From Gemmataceae bacterium (GTDB lineage Bacteria; Planctomycetota; Planctomycetia; Gemmatales; Gemmataceae): a stretch of DNA of 6,431 bases. The stretch's first letter is position 1, and each line of letters starts with the position of its first letter. Shown piece by piece: positions 1-6,047 of this stretch. The notes under the pieces are model-generated. The model searched no databases and was not told the DNA's origin. It was given only the letters and a program-made list of their open reading frames with translations. The position numbers and the translations under genes are program-made. The stretch lies in assembly GCA_025056835.1 (NCBI GenBank), contig JANWVS010000131.1, positions 1-6,431 on the forward strand, read 5' to 3'.

Positions 1-2657
1 GGCAATGGTCGGACGGGCTGCATCAAGCCGTCGAAGCGAAACATGAGCGCGACGGCGTCAAGATCAAAGAAGAAACGCAGACCCTGGCGACCATCACCCT
101 TCAGAATTACTTCAAGCTCTACAAGAAACTCGCGGGCATGACCGGCACGGCCATGACCGAAGCCAACGAATTCTGGAAGATCTATAAACTCGAAGTCGTC
201 GCCATTCCGACCAATCGCCCCCTCATCCGTCTGAACCATCCTGACTTGATCTTTCTCACCGAAAAGGAGAAATGGGAAGCCGTGGTCGAGGAAGTGGAAC
301 GGATTCACCGCTACGACGTGCTCCACCTCACCGACGGCACGACCCTGGTGGGTATCATCAAGAAAGAAAGCGACACGGCTGTGGACATCGAACTGCGCCA
401 AGAGCGCGAACGGCGCCATGTTCCCCGCGAACAGATCGAACGAATCGAGTACCACGGTCGACCGATTTTGATCGGTACCACCGATGTGGCGAAATCGGAG
501 AAACTCAGCGCCATGCTCCGGCGCCGCGGGATCCGGCACGAGTTGCTCAACGCCAAACCAGAATACGCCCAACGCGAGGCGGAAATCGTCGCTCAGGCCG
601 GCCGCATCGGCGCCGTCACGATTTCGACCAACATGGCCGGCCGCGGCACCGATATCATCCTGGGAGGGAATCCCGAAACCCTGGCCTGGGCACGGCTCAA
701 GGACGCCCGAGGGCCGGATAACCGCCTCCTTTATCCCACCCGCCTGGACGTGCCCGACGACATCTGGAAGAAAACCGTTGCCGAGATTCGTGCCAAGGAA
801 AAAATGGAGGAGGAAGGACGCAAGGTTGCCGCGATGGGCGGGTTGCACATCATCGGCACGGAACGCCACGAAGCCCGTCGGATCGACAACCAGCTGCGGG
901 GCCGCGCCGGCCGTCAAGGCGATCCCGGATCGAGCCGCTTTTTCCTCTCCTTGCAAGACGACTTGATGCGCATCTTTGCCGGCGAATGGGTCACGCGCGT
1001 TTTGAAGTCGATGGGCATGGAGTACGGCCAGGCCATTGAAAGCCGGATGGTCACCAAGCGTATCGAAGGCGCTCAACGCAAAGTCGAAGAGCGCAACTTC
1101 GACATCCGCAAAAACCTCCTCGAATACGACGAAGTCATGGACCATCAGCGGAAGCGCGTCTATGGCTACCGCCAAGACATTCTCAACGGCGCCAACTGCA
1201 AACTGCTGATCTTGCAAATGATCGATGGGCAAATCGCCTCCGCCGTGCGGCGCTTCTTGGCCGACGACTACGGCCCAGCCAGTTTCGCGGAATTGGCCTC
1301 GCGGCAGTTGACCGTCGAATTCAGCCCCGCCGATTTTGAGCGCATGTCGTACGAAGATGCGCAAAACTTCGCCCTGACGCGGGCGCTCAAAATGGTGCCC
1401 ACGCAAATTCAAGAAGCGATCGACGAAAACCTCCCGCTCGACACCGAACAATCCGAATGGAACTGGCGGGCGATGTCGGATCGCGTCAACAAGTTGTGGT
1501 CGCTCAAAACCACCGATCGCTCGCTGAAGAAAATCGGCCGCGACCATTTGGCCGAGTTCTTGATCGCCGAGGCCGAGAAGTACCTTCGCAGCGTCGATCT
1601 GTCCAAGGGAGCGATCTACCTCAAGGAAGATTGGGGCCGCATCTCGCTCTGTGCGTGGATGAAACAAAAGTTCGACCTGCGATTGGATCCCGATCATTTC
1701 AAGGAAATGCGCGCGGAGGCGATCCATGCCGAACTTGTTGAAGAGGTTCGCAAGCTGTATCGGCAGAAAGAGATCGAATTCCCCGTGAAGGTTGCCATGG
1801 CTCGCTTCATGCCAGAGCAATCGCGTCTGCACTTCAACATGGGACTGCCGCGCTACGATCGAGAAGGATTGTATCGCTGGTACCAGGCGCGATTCGCCGG
1901 CCGTGTCTCCGCGCCGACGATAACCGAAGAGGAATTCCGCACGGAGACACGCAGCAGAATCTTGGAAAAGCTCTATGCCGTCAGTCGCGCCGCTCTGCCC
2001 GAGGCAACCCCTGCCGACCTCGACGCCAAGCTCGCTGAGGAATTCGCCGGGGCCAAATATGCGGAGGAGGCCGACGCCGAGGAATTGGCGCAGTGGTGTC
2101 GCGCGCACCTTGGTCTGGACGTCTCACCCCAGGAATTGACGGGCAAGACCATCGACGAGACGCGCCACCATCTTTGGAATGCCTACGACGCCAAATATCG
2201 TCCGGAAATGAAGCGCGTCGAACGGGGCCTGTTGTTGGATCGTCTCGACCGTGCCTGGAAAAATCATCTCTACGTCATGGACCATCTCCGCCAGGGGATT
2301 GGATTGGTCGGCTACGCTCAGATCGACCCGAAGACCGAATACAAACGGCAGGGCATGAAGGAATTCGACGCCATGTGGGAAGGCCTGAGCGACAAAGTCA
2401 CCGACGCCATCTTCCGCCTGGAAAACGACGAAGCCTTCGAAGAATCGGTCTGGTTGATCAGTTCCACGATTCACGACGAAGCACCGCGGGCCCTGGTCAG
2501 CGCCCAAGAGCAACAACAGGCGGATGCCTCGACCGACACCCCCAAGAAGATCGATCCAATCCGTAAGAGCGGCGCCAAGGTCGGCCGCAATGACGCCTGC
2601 CCGTGCGGCAGCGGCAAGAAATACAAACATTGCTGTATGCGCAAAGTGGCCGTCTGA
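1..2657 (+). CDS. secA: Protein translocase subunit SecA (5' end outside the window), with a beta-type insert and an expanded helical wing
   Basis: This is the ATPase motor that drives unfolded preproteins through SecYEG at the inner membrane. The frame is open from base 3, so the ATG at 138 is internal; about 350-370 N-terminal residues (Walker A, Walker B, most of the preprotein-binding domain) are missing. In order one sees [12 protein letters not shown] (6-41), KLAGMTGTA (near 129-152), PTNRP in NBD2, TNMAGRGTD (627-653), [19 protein letters not shown] followed by arginine-finger motif [13 protein letters not shown] (891-929), helical scaffold [13 protein letters not shown]...LLEYDEV (1053-1172), the second scaffold part [22 protein letters not shown] (from 2256), and a SEC-C zinc motif C-x-C-x8-C-C (Cys at 2598, 2604, 2631, 2634) that binds SecB and phospholipid in known SecAs. 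Oddities: a ~48-residue insert at 312-455, a 56-residue VAR-like linker (669-836), and ~240 extra residues in the wing. Predicted full length is near 1,250 residues, against 901 in E. coli. Identification is essentially certain. Confidence 0.98.
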   Translation, partial: QWSDGLHQAVEAKHERDGVKIKEETQTLATITLQNYFKLYKKLAGMTGTAMTEANEFWKIYKLEVVAIPTNRPLIRLNHPDLIFLTEKEKWEAVVEEVERIHRYDVLHLTDGTTLVGIIKKESDTAVDIELRQERERRHVPREQIERIEYHGRPILIGTTDVAKSEKLSAMLRRRGIRHELLNAKPEYAQREAEIVAQAGRIGAVTISTNMAGRGTDIILGGNPETLAWARLKDARGPDNRLLYPTRLDVPDDIWKKTVAEIRAKEKMEEEGRKVAAMGGLHIIGTERHEARRIDNQLRGRAGRQGDPGSSRFFLSLQDDLMRIFAGEWVTRVLKSMGMEYGQAIESRMVTKRIEGAQRKVEERNFDIRKNLLEYDEVMDHQRKRVYGYRQDILNGANCKLLILQMIDGQIASAVRRFLADDYGPASFAELASRQLTVEFSPADFERMSYEDAQNFALTRALKMVPTQIQEAIDENLPLDTEQSEWNWRAMSDRVNKLWSLKTTDRSLKKIGRDHLAEFLIAEAEKYLRSVDLSKGAIYLKEDWGRISLCAWMKQKFDLRLDPDHFKEMRAEAIHAELVEEVRKLYRQKEIEFPVKVAMARFMPEQSRLHFNMGLPRYDREGLYRWYQARFAGRVSAPTITEEEFRTETRSRILEKLYAVSRAALPEATPADLDAKLAEEFAGAKYAEEADAEELAQWCRAHLGLDVSPQELTGKTIDETRHHLWNAYDAKYRPEMKRVERGLLLDRLDRAWKNHLYVMDHLRQGIGLVGYAQIDPKTEYKRQGMKEFDAMWEGLSDKVTDAIFRLENDEAFEESVWLISSTIHDEAPRALVSAQEQQQADASTDTPKKIDPIRKSGAKVGRNDACPCGSGKKYKHCCMRKVAV
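312..455 (+). other. Sm/SH3-like beta insert within SecA nucleotide-binding domain 2
   Basis: In E. coli and B. subtilis SecA the helix ending near EDIKERTAKGQ leads within a few residues into strand PVLVGT. Here the helix ([11 protein letters not shown]) and the strand ([11 protein letters not shown]) are separated by about 48 residues. The insert holds the pattern L-x-DG-x-x-L-x-G-x-I-x-x-E, then alternating hydrophobics (TAVDIEL), a charged turn (RQERERR), and V-P-R-E-Q-I-E-R-I. Alternating small beta strands with a DG turn and a closing I-x-x-I strand recall small Sm-like or SH3-like barrels common as add-on modules in planctomycete proteins. The flanking SecA motifs continue in frame with no change of codon style, so it is a true insertion and not a frameshift. 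Fold assignment is inference; the insertion itself is seen directly. Confidence 0.75.
1281..2198 (+). other. Expanded helical-wing region of SecA with up to five degenerate ~45-50-residue repeats
   Basis: E. coli SecA has about 120 residues between the end of QRRAIY and the second scaffold helix, with one wing motif (W..GL...L...F.L.L....L......E.L...I......Y..KE). Here that interval is about 360 residues. Similar units occur at 1281-1424 (core [10 protein letters not shown]), 1455-1598 ([10 protein letters not shown]), 1626-1772 ([10 protein letters not shown], ending LYRQKE), 1854-1991 ([14 protein letters not shown]...EEEF) and 2064-2198 ([10 protein letters not shown], ending YDAKY). Equivalent positions are spaced 63, 58, 74 and 72 residues apart. 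The third and fifth units are the closest to the canonical wing, and the fifth connects directly to the conserved scaffold helix, as in normal SecA. The first, second and fourth are weaker matches made by eye. The wing lies near the preprotein clamp in SecA structures, so the enlargement should sit near the substrate path. Confidence 0.5.
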
Positions 2658-2673
2658 CGCCGTGAGGCGGCGT
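2657..2673 (+). other. Small hairpin at the secA stop codon
   Basis: ACGCCG (2657-2662) and CGGCGT (2668-2673) form a perfect 6-bp inverted repeat around a 5-base loop, starting at the last base of the secA stop codon. No T-run follows, so it is not a classical intrinsic terminator. It could be a weak attenuator, an mRNA 3'-end stabiliser, or chance in GC-rich DNA. Confidence 0.25.
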
Positions 2674-2717
2674 GCGGGCCATGGGCCTCCGCGTCGCAGG
2701 CGGTCATTTGTCTCCAC

Positions 2718-2731
2718 GGGAACGGATTCCC
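2718..2731 (+). promoter_or_regulatory. Hairpin abutting the waaA start codon, covering the only purine-rich SD candidate
   Basis: GGGAA (2718-2722) pairs perfectly with TTCCC (2727-2731) around the loop CGGA, and the ATG begins on the very next base. GGGA/GGAA is the only Shine-Dalgarno-like sequence upstream of waaA, so the stem would hide it. This may modulate translation of the Kdo transferase, but a 5-bp stem is modest and could be coincidental. Confidence 0.25.
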
Positions 2732-4060
2732 ATGCCCTACCTTCTCAATCTCGTTTATGTCTTGGTCCTGGTGCTGGCGTCGCCGTGGCTGATGTATCGC
2801 GCCCTTGCCACGGGCAAATATCGGCGCGGCTGGCGGGCGAAGTTGTGGGGCGATGTCTTGCCCCTTGCCCCTCGCCGGTCCCTGTCCACGGTGCCGGCGC
2901 GGCGCTGTGTCTGGTTCCACGGCGTCAGCGTCGGTGAGATCCACCTCGTGCGTCCCTTGGTGGCGGCGTTTCGCCGGCGATATCCGCAGGACCGCGTGGT
3001 CATCTCCTCGACCACCGACACGGGGTACGACGAAGCCCGGAAATGGTTCCCCGAGGCGGAAGTTTGTTTTTGGCCCTGCGATTTCTCCTGGGCCGTTCAC
3101 CGCGCTTTGGACCAGGTTCGCCCCGATCTGGTGGTGCTGGCCGAGAGCGAACTATGGCCGAATTTCATCTGGGCCGCTGCTCGTCGGCGCGTCAAGTTGG
3201 CGATCATCAACGGCCGCATGAGTCCGCGCAGCGCTGCGCGCTTTCGCAAAGTGCGTCGGCTGGCGCGAAGCGTGGTTGCGAAACTCGATCTCATTGCCGC
3301 CCAAACGGAGGAATACGCCGCAGCCTATCGCGAGTTGGGCTGTCCCAACGTCGTGGTCACCGGCTCGGTGAAATACGACGGCGCTGGGGGCGATCGCGGC
3401 AATGCGCGAACCAATGCCCTGCGAACGATGTTCGGCATTGGTGCGGGGGAACTGGTCCTGGTGGCCGGCAGCACGCAAGCGCCGGAGGAGGCAGCGATCT
3501 TGAGTATCTATCGCCGTGCCCGCGAGCGATGTCCGCGGCTCCGCTTGATCATCGTACCGCGCCACCAAGATCGTTTCGAGGAAGTGGCTCGGTTGTTGGC
3601 TGGTGCCGGCGTCGCGTTCGCCCGTCGCAGCGAGCTGGGCCTTGCGGGAGCTGCCGCGGCCAGCGGCAAGGTCATCCTCGTCGACACGATCGGCGAACTG
3701 AATGCCGTGTGGGGGTTGGCCGATGTGGCCTTTGTCGGCGGCAGCTTCGACGGCCTCCGCGGCGGACAAAACATGATCGAACCGGCCGCTTATGGTGCGG
3801 CCGTGCTCTTTGGCCCGCATACCTGGAATTTTCAGCACATCGTAAGCCAGCTGAAGGCGCATCAGGCCGCGATCGAATGCGCCGATACGGCGGCGTTGGA
3901 GCGCGAGGTCGTTCGCCTGTTGAGTGATGGCGAAGCCCGACGGCGCTTGGGAGAAGCGGCCCGGAACTTTGTCCAAGCACAACAAGGGGCGACCGAAAAA
4001 ACCATCCTGGCGCTGGGACGACTGCTTGATCCGCAGGCCGGCGCCGCTCAGGCAGCCTAA
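2732..4060 (+). CDS. waaA: 3-deoxy-D-manno-octulosonic acid (Kdo) transferase, GT30
   Basis: WaaA/KdtA transfers Kdo from CMP-Kdo to the lipid A precursor at the cytoplasmic face of the inner membrane, the first step of LPS core synthesis. The ATG at 2732 gives 442 residues, close to the usual ~420-430, and begins with a hydrophobic anchor (residues 4-21, LLNLVYVLVLVLASPWLM). An in-frame GTG at 2672 and ATG at 2681 would add a polar leader ahead of the anchor and were rejected. Family marks: GVSVGE with the catalytic-base glutamate at residue 69; STTDTGYDEA; RPDLVVLAESELWPN (families usually read ETELWPN); INGRMS; VTGSVKYD; VAGSTQAPEE; and the CMP-Kdo site FVGGSF...RGGQNMIEPAAYGA...FGPHTWNF, with Gln where many homologs have His. 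Whether it adds one or more Kdo residues cannot be read from sequence. It lies 74 bases after secA and 61 before the next gene. Confidence 0.96.
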   Translation: MPYLLNLVYVLVLVLASPWLMYRALATGKYRRGWRAKLWGDVLPLAPRRSLSTVPARRCVWFHGVSVGEIHLVRPLVAAFRRRYPQDRVVISSTTDTGYDEARKWFPEAEVCFWPCDFSWAVHRALDQVRPDLVVLAESELWPNFIWAAARRRVKLAIINGRMSPRSAARFRKVRRLARSVVAKLDLIAAQTEEYAAAYRELGCPNVVVTGSVKYDGAGGDRGNARTNALRTMFGIGAGELVLVAGSTQAPEEAAILSIYRRARERCPRLRLIIVPRHQDRFEEVARLLAGAGVAFARRSELGLAGAAAASGKVILVDTIGELNAVWGLADVAFVGGSFDGLRGGQNMIEPAAYGAAVLFGPHTWNFQHIVSQLKAHQAAIECADTAALEREVVRLLSDGEARRRLGEAARNFVQAQQGATEKTILALGRLLDPQAGAAQAA

Positions 4061-4085
4061 GCCTGGACGAGCGTGTCTCGCGCCG

Positions 4086-4105
4086 CGGCCCAGCGGCCAG
4101 GGCCG
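4086..4105 (+). other. GC-rich hairpin between waaA and the sulfatase-like gene
   Basis: CGGCCC (4086-4091) pairs with GGGCCG (4100-4105) around an 8-base loop, extendable by one G-T pair. Six bases later comes a run of only four T (4112-4115). It could act as a leaky terminator or attenuator after waaA, but the T-run is too short and too distant for a confident call. Confidence 0.25.
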
Positions 4106-4121
4106 TACCGATTTTCCTACC

Positions 4122-5138
4122 ATGAATGGCATGCCGGCGCTGGTGATTGAAACGTACGGTCTGCACATCGGCTTTCTGGGTTGTTACGGCAACGAATGGA
4201 TCGCCACCCCCAACCTCGATCGGCTGGCGACCGACGGCATCGTGTTTGAACGCCACATCCATCACGAGCCGGGGAGATCGAGTTGTTTCAATCTGGGCGA
4301 TGGCATCGTCCGTGTGACAGCGACGACGCTTGCCGATTGGGCGGCAAACGTGTCGCGGGCCTGGCAGTCGTGTGACGGGCGTTTGCTCTGGGTCGACGGT
4401 CCCATGCTGGGGCCGCCTTGGGACCTGCCGGCGGATCTCCGCACGGTCTATGACGATGACGATGACGATGCCGATGCGGCGCAGGCGCAGGACGTTCATG
4501 TACCGCTGGGGGTCGTCGGCAAGCTGCCGCTCCGCGCTGTCACGGCGCTCCAAAACAGGTACGCCGCCGCCGTGACGTGGTTCGACGCGCAACTGGGCGA
4601 GCTGCTTACGACGTTGGCCGGCGCCGCGACCTGGGACGACACGATCGTCGTCGTGACGGCACGGGCCGGTCTGCCGCTGGGCGAACATGGGCTGGTGGGG
4701 TATGAGCGCGCCTGGTTGCACGAGGAATTCGTTCACGTGCCGCTCCTGATGCGCTTGCCGCAGCGCCAAGCCCGAGGTTGGCGGCTGGATGTCCTGACGC
4801 AACCGGTCGACCTGGAGGCAACCTTGGCCAAGCTGCTGGGCAACGGTGCCGGGCCGAGTGGCGGCCACGACCTCACGCTGCTTCTGACGGGCGCCGGCGC
4901 CGCCGTACGGTCGCACGCCTTCTCTCGGCTGCAAATCGGCGACAGCGCGGAAGCGGCGCTCCGCTCGGATGAATGGGCCTATCTTTTGCCGCTGAAGGTG
5001 CCCGCGGGCGATCCGCCCCGCCCACCGCAGTTGTATGCCAAGCCGGCCGACCGTTGGGAAGTCAACGACGTACGGCAACATCATTTGGAACTCGCCGAGC
5101 GGCTGGAGCAAGAGTTGGCGCGGGCGGTCGGGTTATAA
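4122..5138 (+). CDS. Sulfatase-fold (alkaline phosphatase superfamily) protein, probable pseudoenzyme
   Basis: The 338-residue product follows the S1 sulfatase plan from end to end: GFLGCYGNEWIATPNLDRLATDG near the N-terminus (residues ~16-38), WFDAQLGELL mid-protein, GEHGL followed by the EEFVHVPLLMRLP block, TQPVDLEATLAKLLG, LRSDEWAYLL, and a terminal LYAKPADRWEVND like the usual LYDL..DP.E..N. The chemistry is missing. The first metal site (normally a D-D or D-G-L-R motif) reads ETYGLH at 4149-4166. The formylglycine motif C-x-P-S-R is absent from the place where it should follow (4263-4298 reads HEPGRSSCFNLG). The usual S-D-H/N-G ligand motif reads TARAG at 4656-4670. There is no signal peptide, so it is probably cytoplasmic, and it is shorter than typical sulfatases (about 450 or more). 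A six-Asp run lies at 4452-4469. The ATG at 4122 is chosen because homology begins at once; ATG 4131 is an alternative, and an in-frame ATG at 3924 would overlap waaA. No clear ribosome site. Function unknown. Confidence 0.85.
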   Translation: MNGMPALVIETYGLHIGFLGCYGNEWIATPNLDRLATDGIVFERHIHHEPGRSSCFNLGDGIVRVTATTLADWAANVSRAWQSCDGRLLWVDGPMLGPPWDLPADLRTVYDDDDDDADAAQAQDVHVPLGVVGKLPLRAVTALQNRYAAAVTWFDAQLGELLTTLAGAATWDDTIVVVTARAGLPLGEHGLVGYERAWLHEEFVHVPLLMRLPQRQARGWRLDVLTQPVDLEATLAKLLGNGAGPSGGHDLTLLLTGAGAAVRSHAFSRLQIGDSAEAALRSDEWAYLLPLKVPAGDPPRPPQLYAKPADRWEVNDVRQHHLELAERLEQELARAVGL

Positions 5139-5139
5139 T
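5134..5139 (+). promoter_or_regulatory. Consensus -10 hexamer (TATAAT) immediately before gene 4
   Basis: A perfect TATAAT overlaps the stop codon of the sulfatase-like gene. Six bases separate it from the ATG at 5146, so transcription would begin at or within a base or two of the start codon and give a leaderless mRNA. A TTGGCG lies at 5115-5120, but the 13-base spacer is too short for a standard sigma-70 -35. The leader also lacks a Shine-Dalgarno sequence. Part of the hexamer is forced by the Leu-stop codons, so chance is possible. Confidence 0.3.
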
Positions 5140-5145
5140 GATACC

Positions 5146-6003
5146 ATGACGAACGTCCTGGACCGTGAAGAGTACATCGAACAAGCCTATTTTTTCCGCA
5201 CGCTGCGTGAACGTCTGGCCGAGAACCTGCCGACGCAGCAGATTCTCGAGCAATTGCCGCAAGAGATCCTATCGATCACCCGTCTGCCGATGGCCATCGA
5301 ATTCATCGCTGCGGAGGTCAAGCACACGGGCCAACTGGCCTCCGGGTTCACGAAGTTGCCGCACTATTTCACCCCGTTCCAGGCGTTCGTCATCGAGAAT
5401 ACCGAAATCGAAAACCGGCGTTTCAGCATCGACATCGCCTTGCTCATTCTGGAACGCGAAGCGCTCTATCGCGCGGGCACGCCGACGCCGGCGGGGCTGT
5501 TCGTTTACGAATTCGAAACGCTCAGTCGCAATCGCTTGGGCTACGATGCCGGTCTGCGGCGGATGCGTGAGGACGGCTTTTTCAACGACGATTGGCGAGC
5601 CTTTCTCGACATGGTTCAGCGCCATATCGGCGCTGTGGACTTCGCAGATCTTATCTATCTGCGTTCGGAGCTCTACGTCAAGGACCAACGTCGTAAGGAT
5701 CCCGACTACGCGCCGCCGGCGCCGGTGCTTTTCGGCGAGAAGGAAGGCAAGATCGCCAAGGCGAATCGCGGCCGCGATCCGCTGTACCTGTTCGCGGCCC
5801 TGCAACGGCAACTCGGCTATCCGGAGGTGCCGCGGGCCCGGCCCAAGGACGATCCGCGTATCCAGTTGGAAGCACTCAAGGTCAAGATCCGCGAGCTGGA
5901 AACGCGGATGAAGCTCCTCGAAGGCGAGGTCAAAGGGCGGGTCGATTTGAGCGAATTCATGGTCAAACCGGACGAGGCGACCTTTCCGCAAGACGATGAG
6001 TGA
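5146..6003 (+). CDS. Conserved-looking hypothetical protein with C-terminal coiled coil (planctomycete-type)
   Basis: I do not recognise an enzyme or named domain in this 285-residue product. The start at ATG 5146, seven bases after the previous stop, gives a sensible N-terminus (MTNVLDREEYIEQAYFF); the in-frame ATG at 5035 would lie inside the preceding gene. The N-terminal ~200 residues are soluble, mixed and rich in aromatic and charged residues, with compact blocks such as QAYFFRTLRERL, LPMAIEFIAAEVKHTG, LPHYFTPFQAFVIE and FSIDIALLILEREALYR, which look conserved rather than random. A proline-rich linker (DYAPPAPV) and an RDPLYLFAALQRQLGYP segment follow. Residues ~237-264 (QLEALKVKIRELETRMKLLEGEV) have heptad spacing of leucines and should form a coiled coil, and the tail is acidic (ending QDDE). 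There is no signal peptide or membrane segment. From memory similar proteins occur in planctomycetes; role unknown, possibly a scaffold or regulator. Confidence 0.85.
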   Translation: MTNVLDREEYIEQAYFFRTLRERLAENLPTQQILEQLPQEILSITRLPMAIEFIAAEVKHTGQLASGFTKLPHYFTPFQAFVIENTEIENRRFSIDIALLILEREALYRAGTPTPAGLFVYEFETLSRNRLGYDAGLRRMREDGFFNDDWRAFLDMVQRHIGAVDFADLIYLRSELYVKDQRRKDPDYAPPAPVLFGEKEGKIAKANRGRDPLYLFAALQRQLGYPEVPRARPKDDPRIQLEALKVKIRELETRMKLLEGEVKGRVDLSEFMVKPDEATFPQDDE

Positions 6004-6017
6004 GGCGGCTGGCCGCC
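6004..6017 (+). other. Small GC hairpin after the stop of gene 4
   Basis: GGCGG (6004-6008) pairs with CCGCC (6013-6017) around CTGG, directly after the TGA. No T-run follows. It resembles the hairpin at the secA stop and may be a 3'-end or attenuation element, or simply a consequence of GC-rich sequence. Confidence 0.2.
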
Positions 6018-6047
6018 GCCGGGCCGGAGGCAGTACATTGATAAAGC

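Noticed and set aside
138..140. ATG as the start of a separate 839-residue protein
   Set aside because: The same frame is open to the window edge, and the upstream codons encode conserved SecA sequence ([12 protein letters not shown]), so this Met is internal.
2657..2673. Intrinsic terminator after secA
   Set aside because: The hairpin is short and lacks a T-run, so it is listed only as a weak hairpin and not as a terminator.
3043..3927. 294-codon open frame on the + strand in another frame of waaA
   Set aside because: The product is Arg/Gly/Ser-rich with no conserved blocks, while the overlapping waaA frame carries all the motifs.
3152..4168. 338-codon open frame on the - strand opposite waaA
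   Set aside because: It is antisense to conserved Kdo-transferase motifs and has no protein-family features of its own.
4263..4298. Cys at 4284 as a displaced formylglycine site of the sulfatase-like protein
   Set aside because: The following residues (F-N-L-G) lack both the Pro/Ala and the Arg needed for recognition by formylglycine-generating enzymes.
3672..5111. 479-codon open frame on the - strand across waaA and the sulfatase-like gene
   Set aside because: Its product is Arg/Pro/Gly-rich and low in recognisable motifs, and it lies opposite two genes with clear family signatures. Long antisense frames are expected in GC-rich DNA with this codon use.
5269..5991. 240-codon open frame on the - strand opposite gene 4
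   Set aside because: It has no start context or motifs; the + frame has better amino-acid composition and a coiled coil with proper heptads.
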